From: Anaerolineae bacterium
GTDB taxonomy: Bacteria > Chloroflexota > Anaerolineae > 4572-78 > J111
DNA: 6,509 nt
NCBI GenBank assembly: GCA_020433785.1
Contig: JAGRCC010000113.1
Coordinates: 1-6,509, forward strand
Reading direction: 5' to 3'
Shown here one piece after another: positions 1 to 5,175 of the stretch. Every line of letters starts with the position of its first letter. The first letter of the stretch is position 1. The translations under genes were made by a program, and so were the position numbers. The notes beneath the pieces are model-generated. The model saw only the letters and a program-made list of their open reading frames with translations. It was not told the origin of the DNA and did not search any database.

Positions 1-164
1 TGAGCATCAACGCCACGCTCGATGTCCTGGGGCCGGCCGGCATCTACGCCATGCAAACCTATCGCGACGGCCTGATGTGGCTTTTCCTGGCTGCGCTGCT
101 GGCTTGGGTCGCTGCGCCGCTGGCCGCCGCCTATTTTGTCTTCCAACGTCGAGGTGACCTATGA
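1..164 (+). CDS. nosY: NosY-like ABC transporter permease, C-terminal end (5'-truncated by window)
   Basis: The open frame starting at base 3 encodes the last 53 residues of a membrane protein and stops at TGA 162-164. It reads LDVLGPAG, then a short polar stretch (MQTYRDG), then one long hydrophobic helix (LMWLFLAALLAWVAAPLAAA), and ends in the basic tail FQRRGDL. A final helix plus a short RR.DL tail, preceded by an LGPAG-type loop, is typical of NosY and related ABC-2 type permeases of the copper/nitrous oxide reductase maturation system. The identification leans on the next gene: the stop overlaps the nosL start (ATGA), as in nosDFYL clusters. In that system NosY is the membrane subunit working with the ATPase NosF and periplasmic NosD to supply sulfur or copper-site components for NosZ. 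Only the tail is visible, so another ABC-2 permease cannot be excluded. Confidence 0.75.
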   Translation, partial: SINATLDVLGPAGIYAMQTYRDGLMWLFLAALLAWVAAPLAAAYFVFQRRGDL

Positions 165-637
165 TCACACCCAAGCCATCCCAGATGCGTTTCTGGTTCG
201 AACCGCTGTTTATCGCGTTGGTCCTGCTGGTCGGCCTGTCCGCCTGCGCCGGCCAGGCCGCCGGCGAGCCGGTTCCGCCCGAAATTCACCTGGGCGAAGA
301 CGCCTGTCAGTTTTGCCGGATGATCATCAGCGACGAGCGTTACGCCGCCGGTTATCTCACCGCCGACGGCGACGAGTTCATTTTCGACGACATCGGCGAT
401 ATGTTCAGACATCACCAGGAGCAAGCCGCAGCCGTGACGGCCTTCTTCGTTCACGATCACCATGAACATACCTGGGTCCGGGCCGAGACCGCTGTCTACG
501 TGCTCAACCCGGACTTGCCCACGCCGATGCTGTCCGGTCTGGCCGCGTTCGCCGCGGAAGCGGAGGCCGGCCGGTTCGTGGCTGAGGCCGGCGGCGATAT
601 CGTCACGTTCGAGGAACTGCTGGAGCGCTATCGTTAA
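161..637 (+). CDS. nosL: NosL, lipoprotein copper chaperone for nitrous oxide reductase
   Basis: This 158-residue protein has a type II signal peptide: a basic N-terminus, a hydrophobic core at about residues 16-28 (FIALVLLVGL), and a lipobox LSAC with lipidated Cys29. The mature part carries the NosL hallmark D47-A-C49-Q-F-C52-R-M54, the thiolate/thioether Cu(I)-binding motif of this family, followed by an alternating strand region with DEFIFDDIGDMF and a His-rich FFVHDHHEHTW segment near the middle. NosL is an exported copper-binding protein that delivers Cu(I) for assembly of the CuZ site of NosZ; here it should sit on the outer face of the membrane. The ATG overlaps the upstream permease stop, and GAGG at 151-154 lies 6 nt before it, so translational coupling is likely. 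Length is near normal for the family. The extra histidines (H98, H100, H101 and H103 region) could add metal ligands, which is inference. Confidence 0.92.
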   Translation: MITPKPSQMRFWFEPLFIALVLLVGLSACAGQAAGEPVPPEIHLGEDACQFCRMIISDERYAAGYLTADGDEFIFDDIGDMFRHHQEQAAAVTAFFVHDHHEHTWVRAETAVYVLNPDLPTPMLSGLAAFAAEAEAGRFVAEAGGDIVTFEELLERYR

Positions 638-642
638 ATCAT

Positions 643-782
643 AATTCTAGGAGTTACGCCGTTCAACAGGTGACAGTCACTTAGCGGTGATAAATCGACC
701 TGTTTGGACTAAACGGACGTCATTTTCGGCAAAAAGTGACTGTCACCTTGTTCGATACATCCAACTGCGTAAGTCCTGAATT
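643..782. mobile_element. MITE-like nested inverted-repeat element between nosL and the cytochrome gene
   Basis: Two nested inverted repeats frame a non-coding spacer. The outer arms are 643-659 and 767-782; read inward they give AATTCTAGGAGTTACGC and AATTCAGGACTTACGC, differing by one inserted base and one substitution. The inner arms, 668-682 and 734-748, are perfect 15-bp complements (AGGTGACAGTCACTT inward) around a 51-nt loop. AATT occurs immediately outside both TAGGA-type ends (643-646 and 779-782), so a 4-bp target duplication with an element of 647-778 (132 bp) is possible. AATT is itself palindromic, so this cannot be separated from arm extension. No transposase or ORF is present, which fits a non-autonomous element. 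It could alternatively be a large regulatory or terminator hairpin. The family is not assigned. Confidence 0.6.
668..748. repeat. Perfect 15-bp inverted repeat, each arm itself a palindrome
   Basis: The arm at 668-682 contains GTGAC-A-GTCAC and the arm at 734-748 contains GTGAC-T-GTCAC, so each arm is an 11-bp palindrome on its own while the two arms also pair perfectly with each other over 15 bp. In RNA this would give a long stem closed by a 51-nt loop, or two small hairpins. It lies 31-111 nt after the nosL stop and could slow or end transcription, but there is no T-run, so I do not call it an intrinsic terminator. The double symmetry also resembles paired operator half-sites. Confidence 0.8.
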
Positions 783-807
783 CAACAAACAAGGAGAACT
801 TTGACCC

Positions 808-1239
808 ATGAAACCATTCATTTACACCCTCGTCATTACCCTATTGGCGGCCCTCTTGACCGCCTGCGGCGGCGACAGCGCCGCCGCCCCGGCAACCCCC
901 GCCCAAGCCGACGCCGCGGTGCAAGCGGCGCAGGAAGAACCGGCTCCGGCTGCCGCCGGCGATCCGGTTGTGGGACAAGACCTGTACGGCAAAACGTGCG
1001 TGGCCTGTCACGGCCCCAACGGCGAAGGCGTTACGGGCTTGGGCCGGGACATGACCACCAGCACCTTCATCGCCGAGAAGAGCGACGCCGAACTGATTAC
1101 GTTCATCAAAGTCGGCCGCGATCCCAGTGACCCGCTCAACACCACCGGCGTAGCCATGCCGGCCAAGGGCGGCAACCCGGCCTTGAGTGAGGAGGACTTG
1201 CAGCATATCATCGCTTTCATTCGCACGCTGCACAAGTAA
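808..1239 (+). CDS. Lipid-anchored class I c-type cytochrome (mono-haem)
   Basis: This 143-residue protein starts with a lipoprotein signal peptide (hydrophobic residues 4-19, lipobox LTAC, lipidated Cys20), followed by an Ala/Pro/Glu-rich flexible linker at about 21-51. It then has a single cytochrome c domain with the haem attachment motif C64-V-A-C67-H68 and the distal ligand Met117 in AMPAKGGNPALSEEDL, ending in the usual C-terminal helix HIIAFIRTLHK. This matches the small CBB3-type/class I cytochrome c fold. It should sit on the outer face of the membrane and shuttle electrons; next to nosY-nosL the likely acceptor is NosZ, which is inference from context. The start is supported by AAGGAG at 791-796, 11 nt before ATG. 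It is separated from nosL by the 140-bp inverted-repeat element, so it may be expressed from a separate promoter that I could not pick out. A membrane-tethered cytochrome is common in bacteria without a conventional periplasm. Confidence 0.9.
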   Translation: MKPFIYTLVITLLAALLTACGGDSAAAPATPAQADAAVQAAQEEPAPAAAGDPVVGQDLYGKTCVACHGPNGEGVTGLGRDMTTSTFIAEKSDAELITFIKVGRDPSDPLNTTGVAMPAKGGNPALSEEDLQHIIAFIRTLHK

Positions 1240-1247
1240 CCACTCGT

Positions 1248-1287
1248 TTGCCGCAAGCGTACGTTTGAGTTATGATCCGCCATAATA
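1248..1287 (+). promoter_or_regulatory. Sigma-70-like promoter giving a near-leaderless mRNA for the paralogous membrane-protein pair
   Basis: TTGCCG at 1248-1253 and TATGAT at 1271-1276 are separated by exactly 17 bp and match the -35/-10 consensus at 4/6 and 5/6 positions. The expected start of transcription is around 1283-1284, only 4-5 nt before the ATG at 1288. There is no Shine-Dalgarno sequence before that ATG, and an in-frame TGA at 1273-1275 blocks any longer start, so the two observations agree on leaderless-type initiation. Confidence 0.5.
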
Positions 1288-1707
1288 ATGCCCCCATTGA
1301 CGCGCTGGTTCATCAAAAGTTCATTTATCGCGCTGGTCGCGGCTCTGGTAACCAGAGCCGCGATGGCTATCTTGCCCCTGATGGCTAACGGGCCGGCGGC
1401 GGCCGCTTTGGCCCCGGTTTTTCTGCATCTGTTTATGTGGGGCTGGGTCACGCAGATGATCTTTGGCGTGGTGTACTGGATGTTCCCCAAATATTCCCAG
1501 CAGCAGCCGCACGGCAACGAGACGTTGTGGCTAGCCACGTTCTGGCTGTTTAACAGCGGGCTGCTGCTGCGGGTGGTGGGCGAACCGCTGCACCTGCTGC
1601 GGCCCGAGGCGCTGTGGGCCTGGCTGACGGTGCTGGCCGCGCTGCTGCAATGGCTGGCCGCCATTTTCTTTGTGGTCAATACCTGGGGCCGGGTTAAGGG
1701 GCGCTGA
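1288..1707 (+). CDS. Four-helix membrane protein, haem-copper-oxidase-subunit-I-like (paralogue A)
   Basis: This 139-residue protein is very hydrophobic with four predicted membrane helices at about residues 8-32, 38-66, 79-97 and 108-131. Helices 2-4 carry the recognisable residues: H47 and GW52-53, Q56, W64 and FP66-67 in helix 2 (LHLFMWGWVTQMIFGVVYW), N89-S-G with R95 in helix 3, and N131-T-W-G-R135-V-K at the end of helix 4. The HxxxxGW...W.FP pattern recalls segments of cbb3/NorB-type oxidase subunit I proteins, but the chain is far too short to hold a full catalytic core. It may bind haem or assist a terminal oxidoreductase, which is inference. It lies 48 nt downstream of the cytochrome c gene and 2 nt upstream of a paralogue of the same length. 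The ATG at 1288 is the first possible start after an in-frame stop and has no ribosome binding site. No defined function is known to me. Confidence 0.8.
   Translation: MPPLTRWFIKSSFIALVAALVTRAAMAILPLMANGPAAAALAPVFLHLFMWGWVTQMIFGVVYWMFPKYSQQQPHGNETLWLATFWLFNSGLLLRVVGEPLHLLRPEALWAWLTVLAALLQWLAAIFFVVNTWGRVKGR
1338..1362. repeat. 25-nt palindrome inside the 5' end of the paralogue A gene
   Basis: The arms CGCGGCTCTGGT (1338-1349) and ACCAGAGCCGCG (1351-1362) are perfect 12-bp complements around a single A at 1350. It lies 50 nt into the coding region and encodes part of helix 1. The symmetry is much longer than expected by chance in coding sequence. It could be an operator, or an mRNA hairpin (about 10 GC-rich pairs with a small loop) close to a near-leaderless start. 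Confidence 0.75.
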
Positions 1708-1709
1708 CG

Positions 1710-2123
1710 ATGCCGCTGCTGAGCCGCTGGTTTATTCGGGCCGCGCTGCTGTATCTGGCGGCGGGCGTGACGGTGGGATCGCTGCTGCTGGGGCATAAGG
1801 GGCTAGCGTTTTATCCCTGGCTGTGGCGACTGCTGCCGCTGCACATCGAGTTTTTGCTGTTTGGCTGGACGGTGCAGTTGGTGATGGGCGTGGCTTTCTG
1901 GATCTTTCCGCGCTTTTGGCGCTCGCGGGGCAATGAACTGCCGGCCTGGATCGCCTTTGGCCTGCTCAATGGCGGGGTGTGGCTGGCCGGGCTGGCCCCG
2001 ATGCTCGGCGCGCCGGCCGGGCTGGTGCTGGCGGGCCGGCTGGCCGAGGCCGGGGCCGCCTTGGCTTTTGGTCTGCACATCTGGTCGCGCATCAAGCCGC
2101 CGGGGGTCACGCGCACCGGGTGA
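1710..2123 (+). CDS. Four-helix membrane protein, haem-copper-oxidase-subunit-I-like (paralogue B)
   Basis: This 137-residue protein is paralogous to its upstream neighbour: both begin MP.L.RWFI(K/R), have GW at 52-53, Q at 56, G at 60, W at 64 and FP at 66-67, share an Asn-Gly pair in helix 3 (N87, G88-G89), and end helix 4 with a W.R(I/V)K motif. Four membrane helices lie at about residues 8-28, 38-66, 79-98 and 104-125. The candidate cofactor ligands differ from paralogue A: here His is at residue 45 (with Glu at 47) and H123 sits where the neighbour has Asn131. The start is supported by AAGGGG at 1696-1701, 8 nt upstream, and the 2-nt gap after the preceding stop shows co-transcription and probably coupling. 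The two may form a heterodimer, giving an eight-helix unit, possibly haem-binding and linked to the adjacent cytochrome. That is inference; the family is not characterised to my knowledge. Confidence 0.8.
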   Translation: MPLLSRWFIRAALLYLAAGVTVGSLLLGHKGLAFYPWLWRLLPLHIEFLLFGWTVQLVMGVAFWIFPRFWRSRGNELPAWIAFGLLNGGVWLAGLAPMLGAPAGLVLAGRLAEAGAALAFGLHIWSRIKPPGVTRTG

Positions 2124-2167
2124 CCGGCGGGCCGGAGGCGCGCTAAAACAATTCTTGAGGTTTACCC

Positions 2168-3697
2168 ATGAAATCATATATCATCGCCCATGATCTGGGC
2201 ACCACCGGCAACAAAGCCACGCTCTACAATAAGGAGGGCCAACTGGTCGGCAGCGCCTTTCACGGCTACGACGTCGATTTTGTCCAGACCGGCTGGGCCG
2301 AACAAGATCCCGAAGCGTGGTGGCAGGCCGTGTGTGCCTCGACCCACCAACTGCTGGCGGATACAAAAACCCGGCCCGATGCCATCGCCTGCATCAGCTT
2401 TAGCGGCCAGATGATGGGCTGTGTGCCGCTCGATAAAAAGGCCCGCCCGCTGCGCAGCGCGATCATCTGGGCCGACCAGCGAGCCGTGGCGCAGGCCCGG
2501 TGGGTGGGCGAGCGCGTTTCGCCCGATGAGGTTTACCGCCTGACCGGCCACCCGCTAACGGCTTCCTACTCGCTCAACAAAATTCTGTGGCTGCGCGACA
2601 ACCAGCCCGATATTTACCGCGCCGCCCACAAATTTGTCCACGCCAAAGATGCGATGGTGGCCCGACTGACCGGCCACTTTGTGACCGATCAGTCCGATGC
2701 CTCCGGGATGAACCTGTACAATCTGGCGGAGCAAGCCTGGTCGGCCCGCATTGTCGATGCCACCGGCCTCAACCCCGACCAACTTCCCGAAATTCGCGCC
2801 TCCGTTGATGTGGTGGGCGAGGTGCTGCCGGCCGCAGCCGCAGAAGTCGGTGTGGCCGCCGGTACGCCCGTGGTCATTGGTGGCGGCGATGGCGTATGCG
2901 CCGCCGCCGGCGCGGGGGCGGTGGCGGCGGGTGTGGCCTATAACTATATTGGCTCCTCCTCCTGGATATCCGTCATCACCGAAAAACCCGTTCTCGACCC
3001 CGACCAAGTGACCAATACCTTTGCCCATATGGTCCCCGGCCTGTTTATGCCGTGCGGCACGATGCAGGCCGCCGGGGCCAGCTACCAGTGGGCCAGGGAT
3101 CATCTGGGCCAGGCCGAAACCGAAGCCGCCGCCCAATTGGGCCTCAGTCCCTACGACTTAATGAATCGGGTGGCCCAATCTGCCGCGCCGGGGGCCAATG
3201 GCCTGCTCTTCTTGCCCTACCTGATGGGCGAGCGCAGCCCGCATTGGAATCCCAAAGCGCGGGCGGGTTTCATCGGCCTGACCATCCGCCACACCCGGGC
3301 CGAGATGATCCGGGCCGCGCTGGAGGGCATCACCATGAATTTGCGGCTCATCTTGCAGGGCTTTCTGCGGCAGGGAGCGTCTATTGAGGCGATGCGCGTC
3401 ATCGGCGGCGGCGCGCGCGGCCTCTTTTGGAACCAGATGATGGCCGATATGTACGATAGGCCGGTGCAGCGGCTGGCCATTCTGGGCGAGGCCACCTCGA
3501 TGGGGGCGGCGCTGGCCGGCGGCATCGGCGTGGGGTTATACCCGGATTTTGCTATGAGCCGCACGATGAACCCCATCGCCCAAACCGTTGAGCCTGACCC
3601 GGCCGCCCAGGCCGCCTACCGGCAAAACTACCCCATCTTCGAAGCGGCCTACAAGGCCCTGCTGCCGATCTATGATATGCTGGCCGAAGTTGGATAG
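2168..3697 (+). CDS. FGGY-family carbohydrate kinase, xylulokinase-like
   Basis: This 509-residue protein has the full length of a XylB-type sugar kinase with both actin-like domains. Visible signatures are the N-terminal phosphate loop D9-LGTTGNK, the SGQMMG loop (79-84), WADQRA (W100 region), the catalytic-base loop GGGD with D241 (equivalent to Asp233 of E. coli XylB), the interdomain stretch LPYLMGERSPHWNP, and the second FGGY signature IGGGARGLFWNQMMAD starting at residue 412, followed by GAALAGG. The family phosphorylates ketoses or polyols with ATP in the cytosol; xylulose to xylulose 5-phosphate is the best guess. One oddity: E. coli XylB has Met-His in the QMHG substrate loop, whereas this protein has Met82-Met83, so another sugar is possible and I give no gene symbol. 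GAGG at 2157-2160 precedes the ATG by 7 nt. It starts 44 nt after the membrane-protein pair, but no sugar transporter, isomerase or regulator is adjacent. Confidence 0.9.
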   Translation: MKSYIIAHDLGTTGNKATLYNKEGQLVGSAFHGYDVDFVQTGWAEQDPEAWWQAVCASTHQLLADTKTRPDAIACISFSGQMMGCVPLDKKARPLRSAIIWADQRAVAQARWVGERVSPDEVYRLTGHPLTASYSLNKILWLRDNQPDIYRAAHKFVHAKDAMVARLTGHFVTDQSDASGMNLYNLAEQAWSARIVDATGLNPDQLPEIRASVDVVGEVLPAAAAEVGVAAGTPVVIGGGDGVCAAAGAGAVAAGVAYNYIGSSSWISVITEKPVLDPDQVTNTFAHMVPGLFMPCGTMQAAGASYQWARDHLGQAETEAAAQLGLSPYDLMNRVAQSAAPGANGLLFLPYLMGERSPHWNPKARAGFIGLTIRHTRAEMIRAALEGITMNLRLILQGFLRQGASIEAMRVIGGGARGLFWNQMMADMYDRPVQRLAILGEATSMGAALAGGIGVGLYPDFAMSRTMNPIAQTVEPDPAAQAAYRQNYPIFEAAYKALLPIYDMLAEVG

Positions 3698-3830
3698 GTG
3701 GTTGGGTGGTTGGTTGGTTGGTTGGGGGGTGGTTGGTTGGCTGGGGGGTGGTTAGTTAGTTGGTTAGGTGGTTAGTTGGTTGGGGGGGTTGATGGTTAGT
3801 TCGTGGGCGGATGGGGGGTGGGTTATAGGC
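3698..3830. repeat. G/T low-complexity tract (GGTT repeats with G6-G7 runs)
   Basis: Directly after the kinase stop codon, the + strand is almost free of C and A for about 130 nt. It begins with tandem GGTT units (3707-3723) and continues with TTGG/TTAG variants punctuated by long G runs at 3724-3729, 3743-3748, 3782-3788 and 3813-3818; another G6 lies at 3845-3850. Four or more G runs of this length can fold into G-quadruplexes in the + strand and in the kinase mRNA 3' end. No ORF or hairpin terminator is seen here. Slippage-prone tracts like this vary in length between strains and can be mis-assembled. Confidence 0.85.
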
Positions 3831-3832
3831 GG

Positions 3833-3862
3833 TTCGCAAAAAATGGGGGGTTGTGCTAAGAT
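3833..3862 (+). promoter_or_regulatory. Extended -10 promoter for the methyltransferase gene
   Basis: TTCGCA at 3833-3838 (4/6 to the -35 consensus) is followed after 18 bp by TAAGAT at 3857-3862, preceded by the extended -10 dinucleotide TG at 3854-3855. Transcription would begin near 3869, leaving a 26-nt leader that contains the ribosome binding site. The location argues that the GTG at 3853 cannot be the translation start. Confidence 0.5.
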
Positions 3863-3878
3863 CTCCCTATAGCCAGAA

Positions 3879-3884
3879 AAGGAA
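3879..3884 (+). promoter_or_regulatory. Ribosome binding site deciding the TTG start of the methyltransferase
   Basis: AAGGAA lies 10 nt before TTG 3895-3897, while the upstream in-frame GTG at 3853 has no purine-rich site at a suitable distance and falls inside the -10 region of the predicted promoter. Confidence 0.5.
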
Positions 3885-3894
3885 ATCAACCACC

Positions 3895-4650
3895 TTGAAC
3901 CATCCACCCAACGCTGAATCCAACCGGCAGCGCTCTCCCTGCAAACTCTACAGCGACCTGGCCGCCTGGTGGCCGCTGCTGTCGGCGGTAGATGAGTACG
4001 CCGAGGAGGCGGCCTTTTTTCGGCAGGTCTTGGACGAGGCCGCCGGCGCACCGCCGCAGACGGTGCTGGAGTTGGGCAGCGGCGGCGGCAATAACGCCTG
4101 GCATCTGGCGGCACATTACCAATTGACTCTGGTCGATCTGTCGGCCGAGATGCTGGCGGTCAGTCGCGCCCTGAACCCGGCTTGCGAGCATCATCAAGGC
4201 GATATGCGCACGGTTAGGCTGGGGCGACAGTTCGACGCCGTCTTTATCCACGACGCGATTATGTATATGACCACCGAGGACGACCTGCGCCGGGCCATCG
4301 CCACGGCGGCCGTTCACTGTCGAGCCGGCGGGATTGTGTTGCTGGTACCGGATGAGGTGCGGGAAACGTTCGAGCCATCGACCGACCATGGCGGGCACGA
4401 TGGCCCGGATCGGGCGCTGCGCTATCTGGAGTGGAGTTATGATCCCGATGAAAGCGACACGCAGATCACCACCGAGTACGTGTATCTGCTGCGTGTGGGA
4501 ACCGATCAGGTGACCGTCGAGTCGGAACGGCATATTTGCGGGCTGTTTCCCCGGGCGATCTGGCTGCGGCTGCTGCAGGAGGCCGGGTTCACGCCCCGGA
4601 TCGTGGTCGATACGTACGGGCGCGATCTCTTCGTCGGAGTTAAGGCGTAA
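3895..4650 (+). CDS. Class I SAM-dependent methyltransferase
   Basis: From TTG 3895 this encodes 251 residues; an in-frame GTG at 3853 would add 14 but is disfavoured by promoter and ribosome-binding-site positions. The Rossmann-fold methyltransferase motifs are clear: motif I VLELGSGGGNNAWHL (residues 57-71) binds SAM, the acidic motif II residue is D81 in LTLVDLSAEML, GDMR at 102-105 is the adenine-loop region, and FDAVFIHDAIMYMT is the post-II/III strand with the usual LRRAIATAAVHCRAGGIVLL helix-strand unit after it. The N-terminal segment KLYSDLAAWWPLLS and the C-terminal half (an RYLEWSYDPDE strand, a TEYVYLLR strand and a final LLQEAGFTPRIV-type unit) resemble small-molecule methyltransferases of the type-11/25 groups. 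It acts in the cytosol; the methyl acceptor cannot be read from sequence. It stands alone between two other transcription units. Confidence 0.85.
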   Translation: MNHPPNAESNRQRSPCKLYSDLAAWWPLLSAVDEYAEEAAFFRQVLDEAAGAPPQTVLELGSGGGNNAWHLAAHYQLTLVDLSAEMLAVSRALNPACEHHQGDMRTVRLGRQFDAVFIHDAIMYMTTEDDLRRAIATAAVHCRAGGIVLLVPDEVRETFEPSTDHGGHDGPDRALRYLEWSYDPDESDTQITTEYVYLLRVGTDQVTVESERHICGLFPRAIWLRLLQEAGFTPRIVVDTYGRDLFVGVKA

Positions 4651-4805
4651 GCCTGATAAAGAACACCCAACCTAAGCGGTAACAATTTGTAGTAAAACAA
4701 AAAATGGAGTATCGTATACCTCTCACGCCTCCACAAACATATACGATTTACCCACCTTTATATCTGATGCCGGCATAACCCGCATCGACCAATTAGGAGA
4801 GCAGG
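4651..4805 (+). other. AT-rich intergenic leader of the partner-switching operon
   Basis: This 155-nt gap is clearly richer in A/T than the coding DNA around it. It holds a weak inverted repeat (ATCGTATA at 4711-4718 and TATACGAT at 4740-4747), a weak promoter-like pair TTGTAG 4687-4692 / TATCGT 4710-4715 with 17-bp spacing, and the ribosome binding site AGGAG at 4795-4799, 6 nt before the next ATG. No small ORF or terminator stood out. It is probably where the signalling operon promoter lies, but the exact position is uncertain. Confidence 0.4.
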
Positions 4806-5159
4806 ATGCAACTGGAAGTCAGCGCCTTAGATGATGGCCTCAAACTCGTCAAGCTTATCGGAAAGATGGATATCCAAGGAACCAGTCAAATAGAAGACTC
4901 GTTCACCATTCAGACCGCGTCTAAAAAGGCGGGGGTCATTGTCGATTTGTCCCAGGTACCCTTTGTCGCCTCGTACGGGATGCGCATTCTGGTCAGCAAC
5001 GCCAAGTCGCTGGCGGGGCGAGGCGGCAAAATGGTGTTACTCAAGCCGGCGCCGATGGTGAAAGAGGTGTTATCGTCAGCCGGGATCGACCAACTCATCC
5101 CGATTTACGATGACCTAGAGGCCGCCAAAGCCGATCTGCAAAACGCGATCGCCGATTAA
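4806..5159 (+). CDS. STAS-domain anti-anti-sigma factor (SpoIIAA/RsbV-type)
   Basis: This 117-residue protein is a single STAS domain of normal length. It shows the strand LVKLIGKMDIQG (13-25), then VIVDLSQVPFVASYGMRILV (44-63) with the phospho-acceptor region, and the GGKMVLLKPAPMVKEVLSSAG helix-strand unit. Aligned with B. subtilis SpoIIAA (MDSSG, phospho-Ser58), the acceptor is Ser56 in A55-S56-Y57-G58; the preceding Asp is Ala and the following Ser is Tyr. In this family the unphosphorylated protein binds an RsbW/SpoIIAB kinase and releases its target, and phosphorylation of the Ser switches this off. The start has a good AGGAG site 6 nt upstream. It heads a three-gene set with its probable kinase (16 nt downstream) and phosphatase, which makes the function call strong. 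The final target is not visible. Confidence 0.9.
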   Translation: MQLEVSALDDGLKLVKLIGKMDIQGTSQIEDSFTIQTASKKAGVIVDLSQVPFVASYGMRILVSNAKSLAGRGGKMVLLKPAPMVKEVLSSAGIDQLIPIYDDLEAAKADLQNAIAD

Positions 5160-5175
5160 TCCCAGAGTTGAAGCC

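Noticed and set aside
668..748. Intrinsic terminator for nosL
   Set aside because: The stem is long but the loop is 51 nt and no U-run follows the right arm; the outer repeats fit a mobile element better.
1245..1267. Direct repeat CGTTTG before paralogue A
   Set aside because: Only 6 bp repeated once around the promoter; too short to separate from chance.
1008..1796. Long antisense open frame (262 codons) across the cytochrome and paralogue A genes
   Set aside because: It is low-complexity and basic (many Arg, Ser, Gln), has no recognisable motif, and lies opposite two genes with clear domain signatures. GC-rich coding DNA produces such frames by chance.
1288..2123. The two small membrane proteins as one gene broken by a frameshift
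   Set aside because: They align with each other from start to end, each has its own start and four helices, and the second has its own ribosome binding site, so they are tandem paralogues.
2555..3136. Antisense open frame of 193 codons within the sugar kinase gene
   Set aside because: Gly/His-rich composition with no motif, wholly opposite a well-conserved kinase region containing the catalytic Asp.
3698..3830. CRISPR array or protein-coding repeat
   Set aside because: The units are 4-nt GGTT-type simple repeats without unique spacers, and no frame shows a credible protein.
3886..4533. Antisense open frame opposite the methyltransferase
   Set aside because: The + strand carries a complete set of SAM-binding motifs; the antisense translation shows none of a known family.
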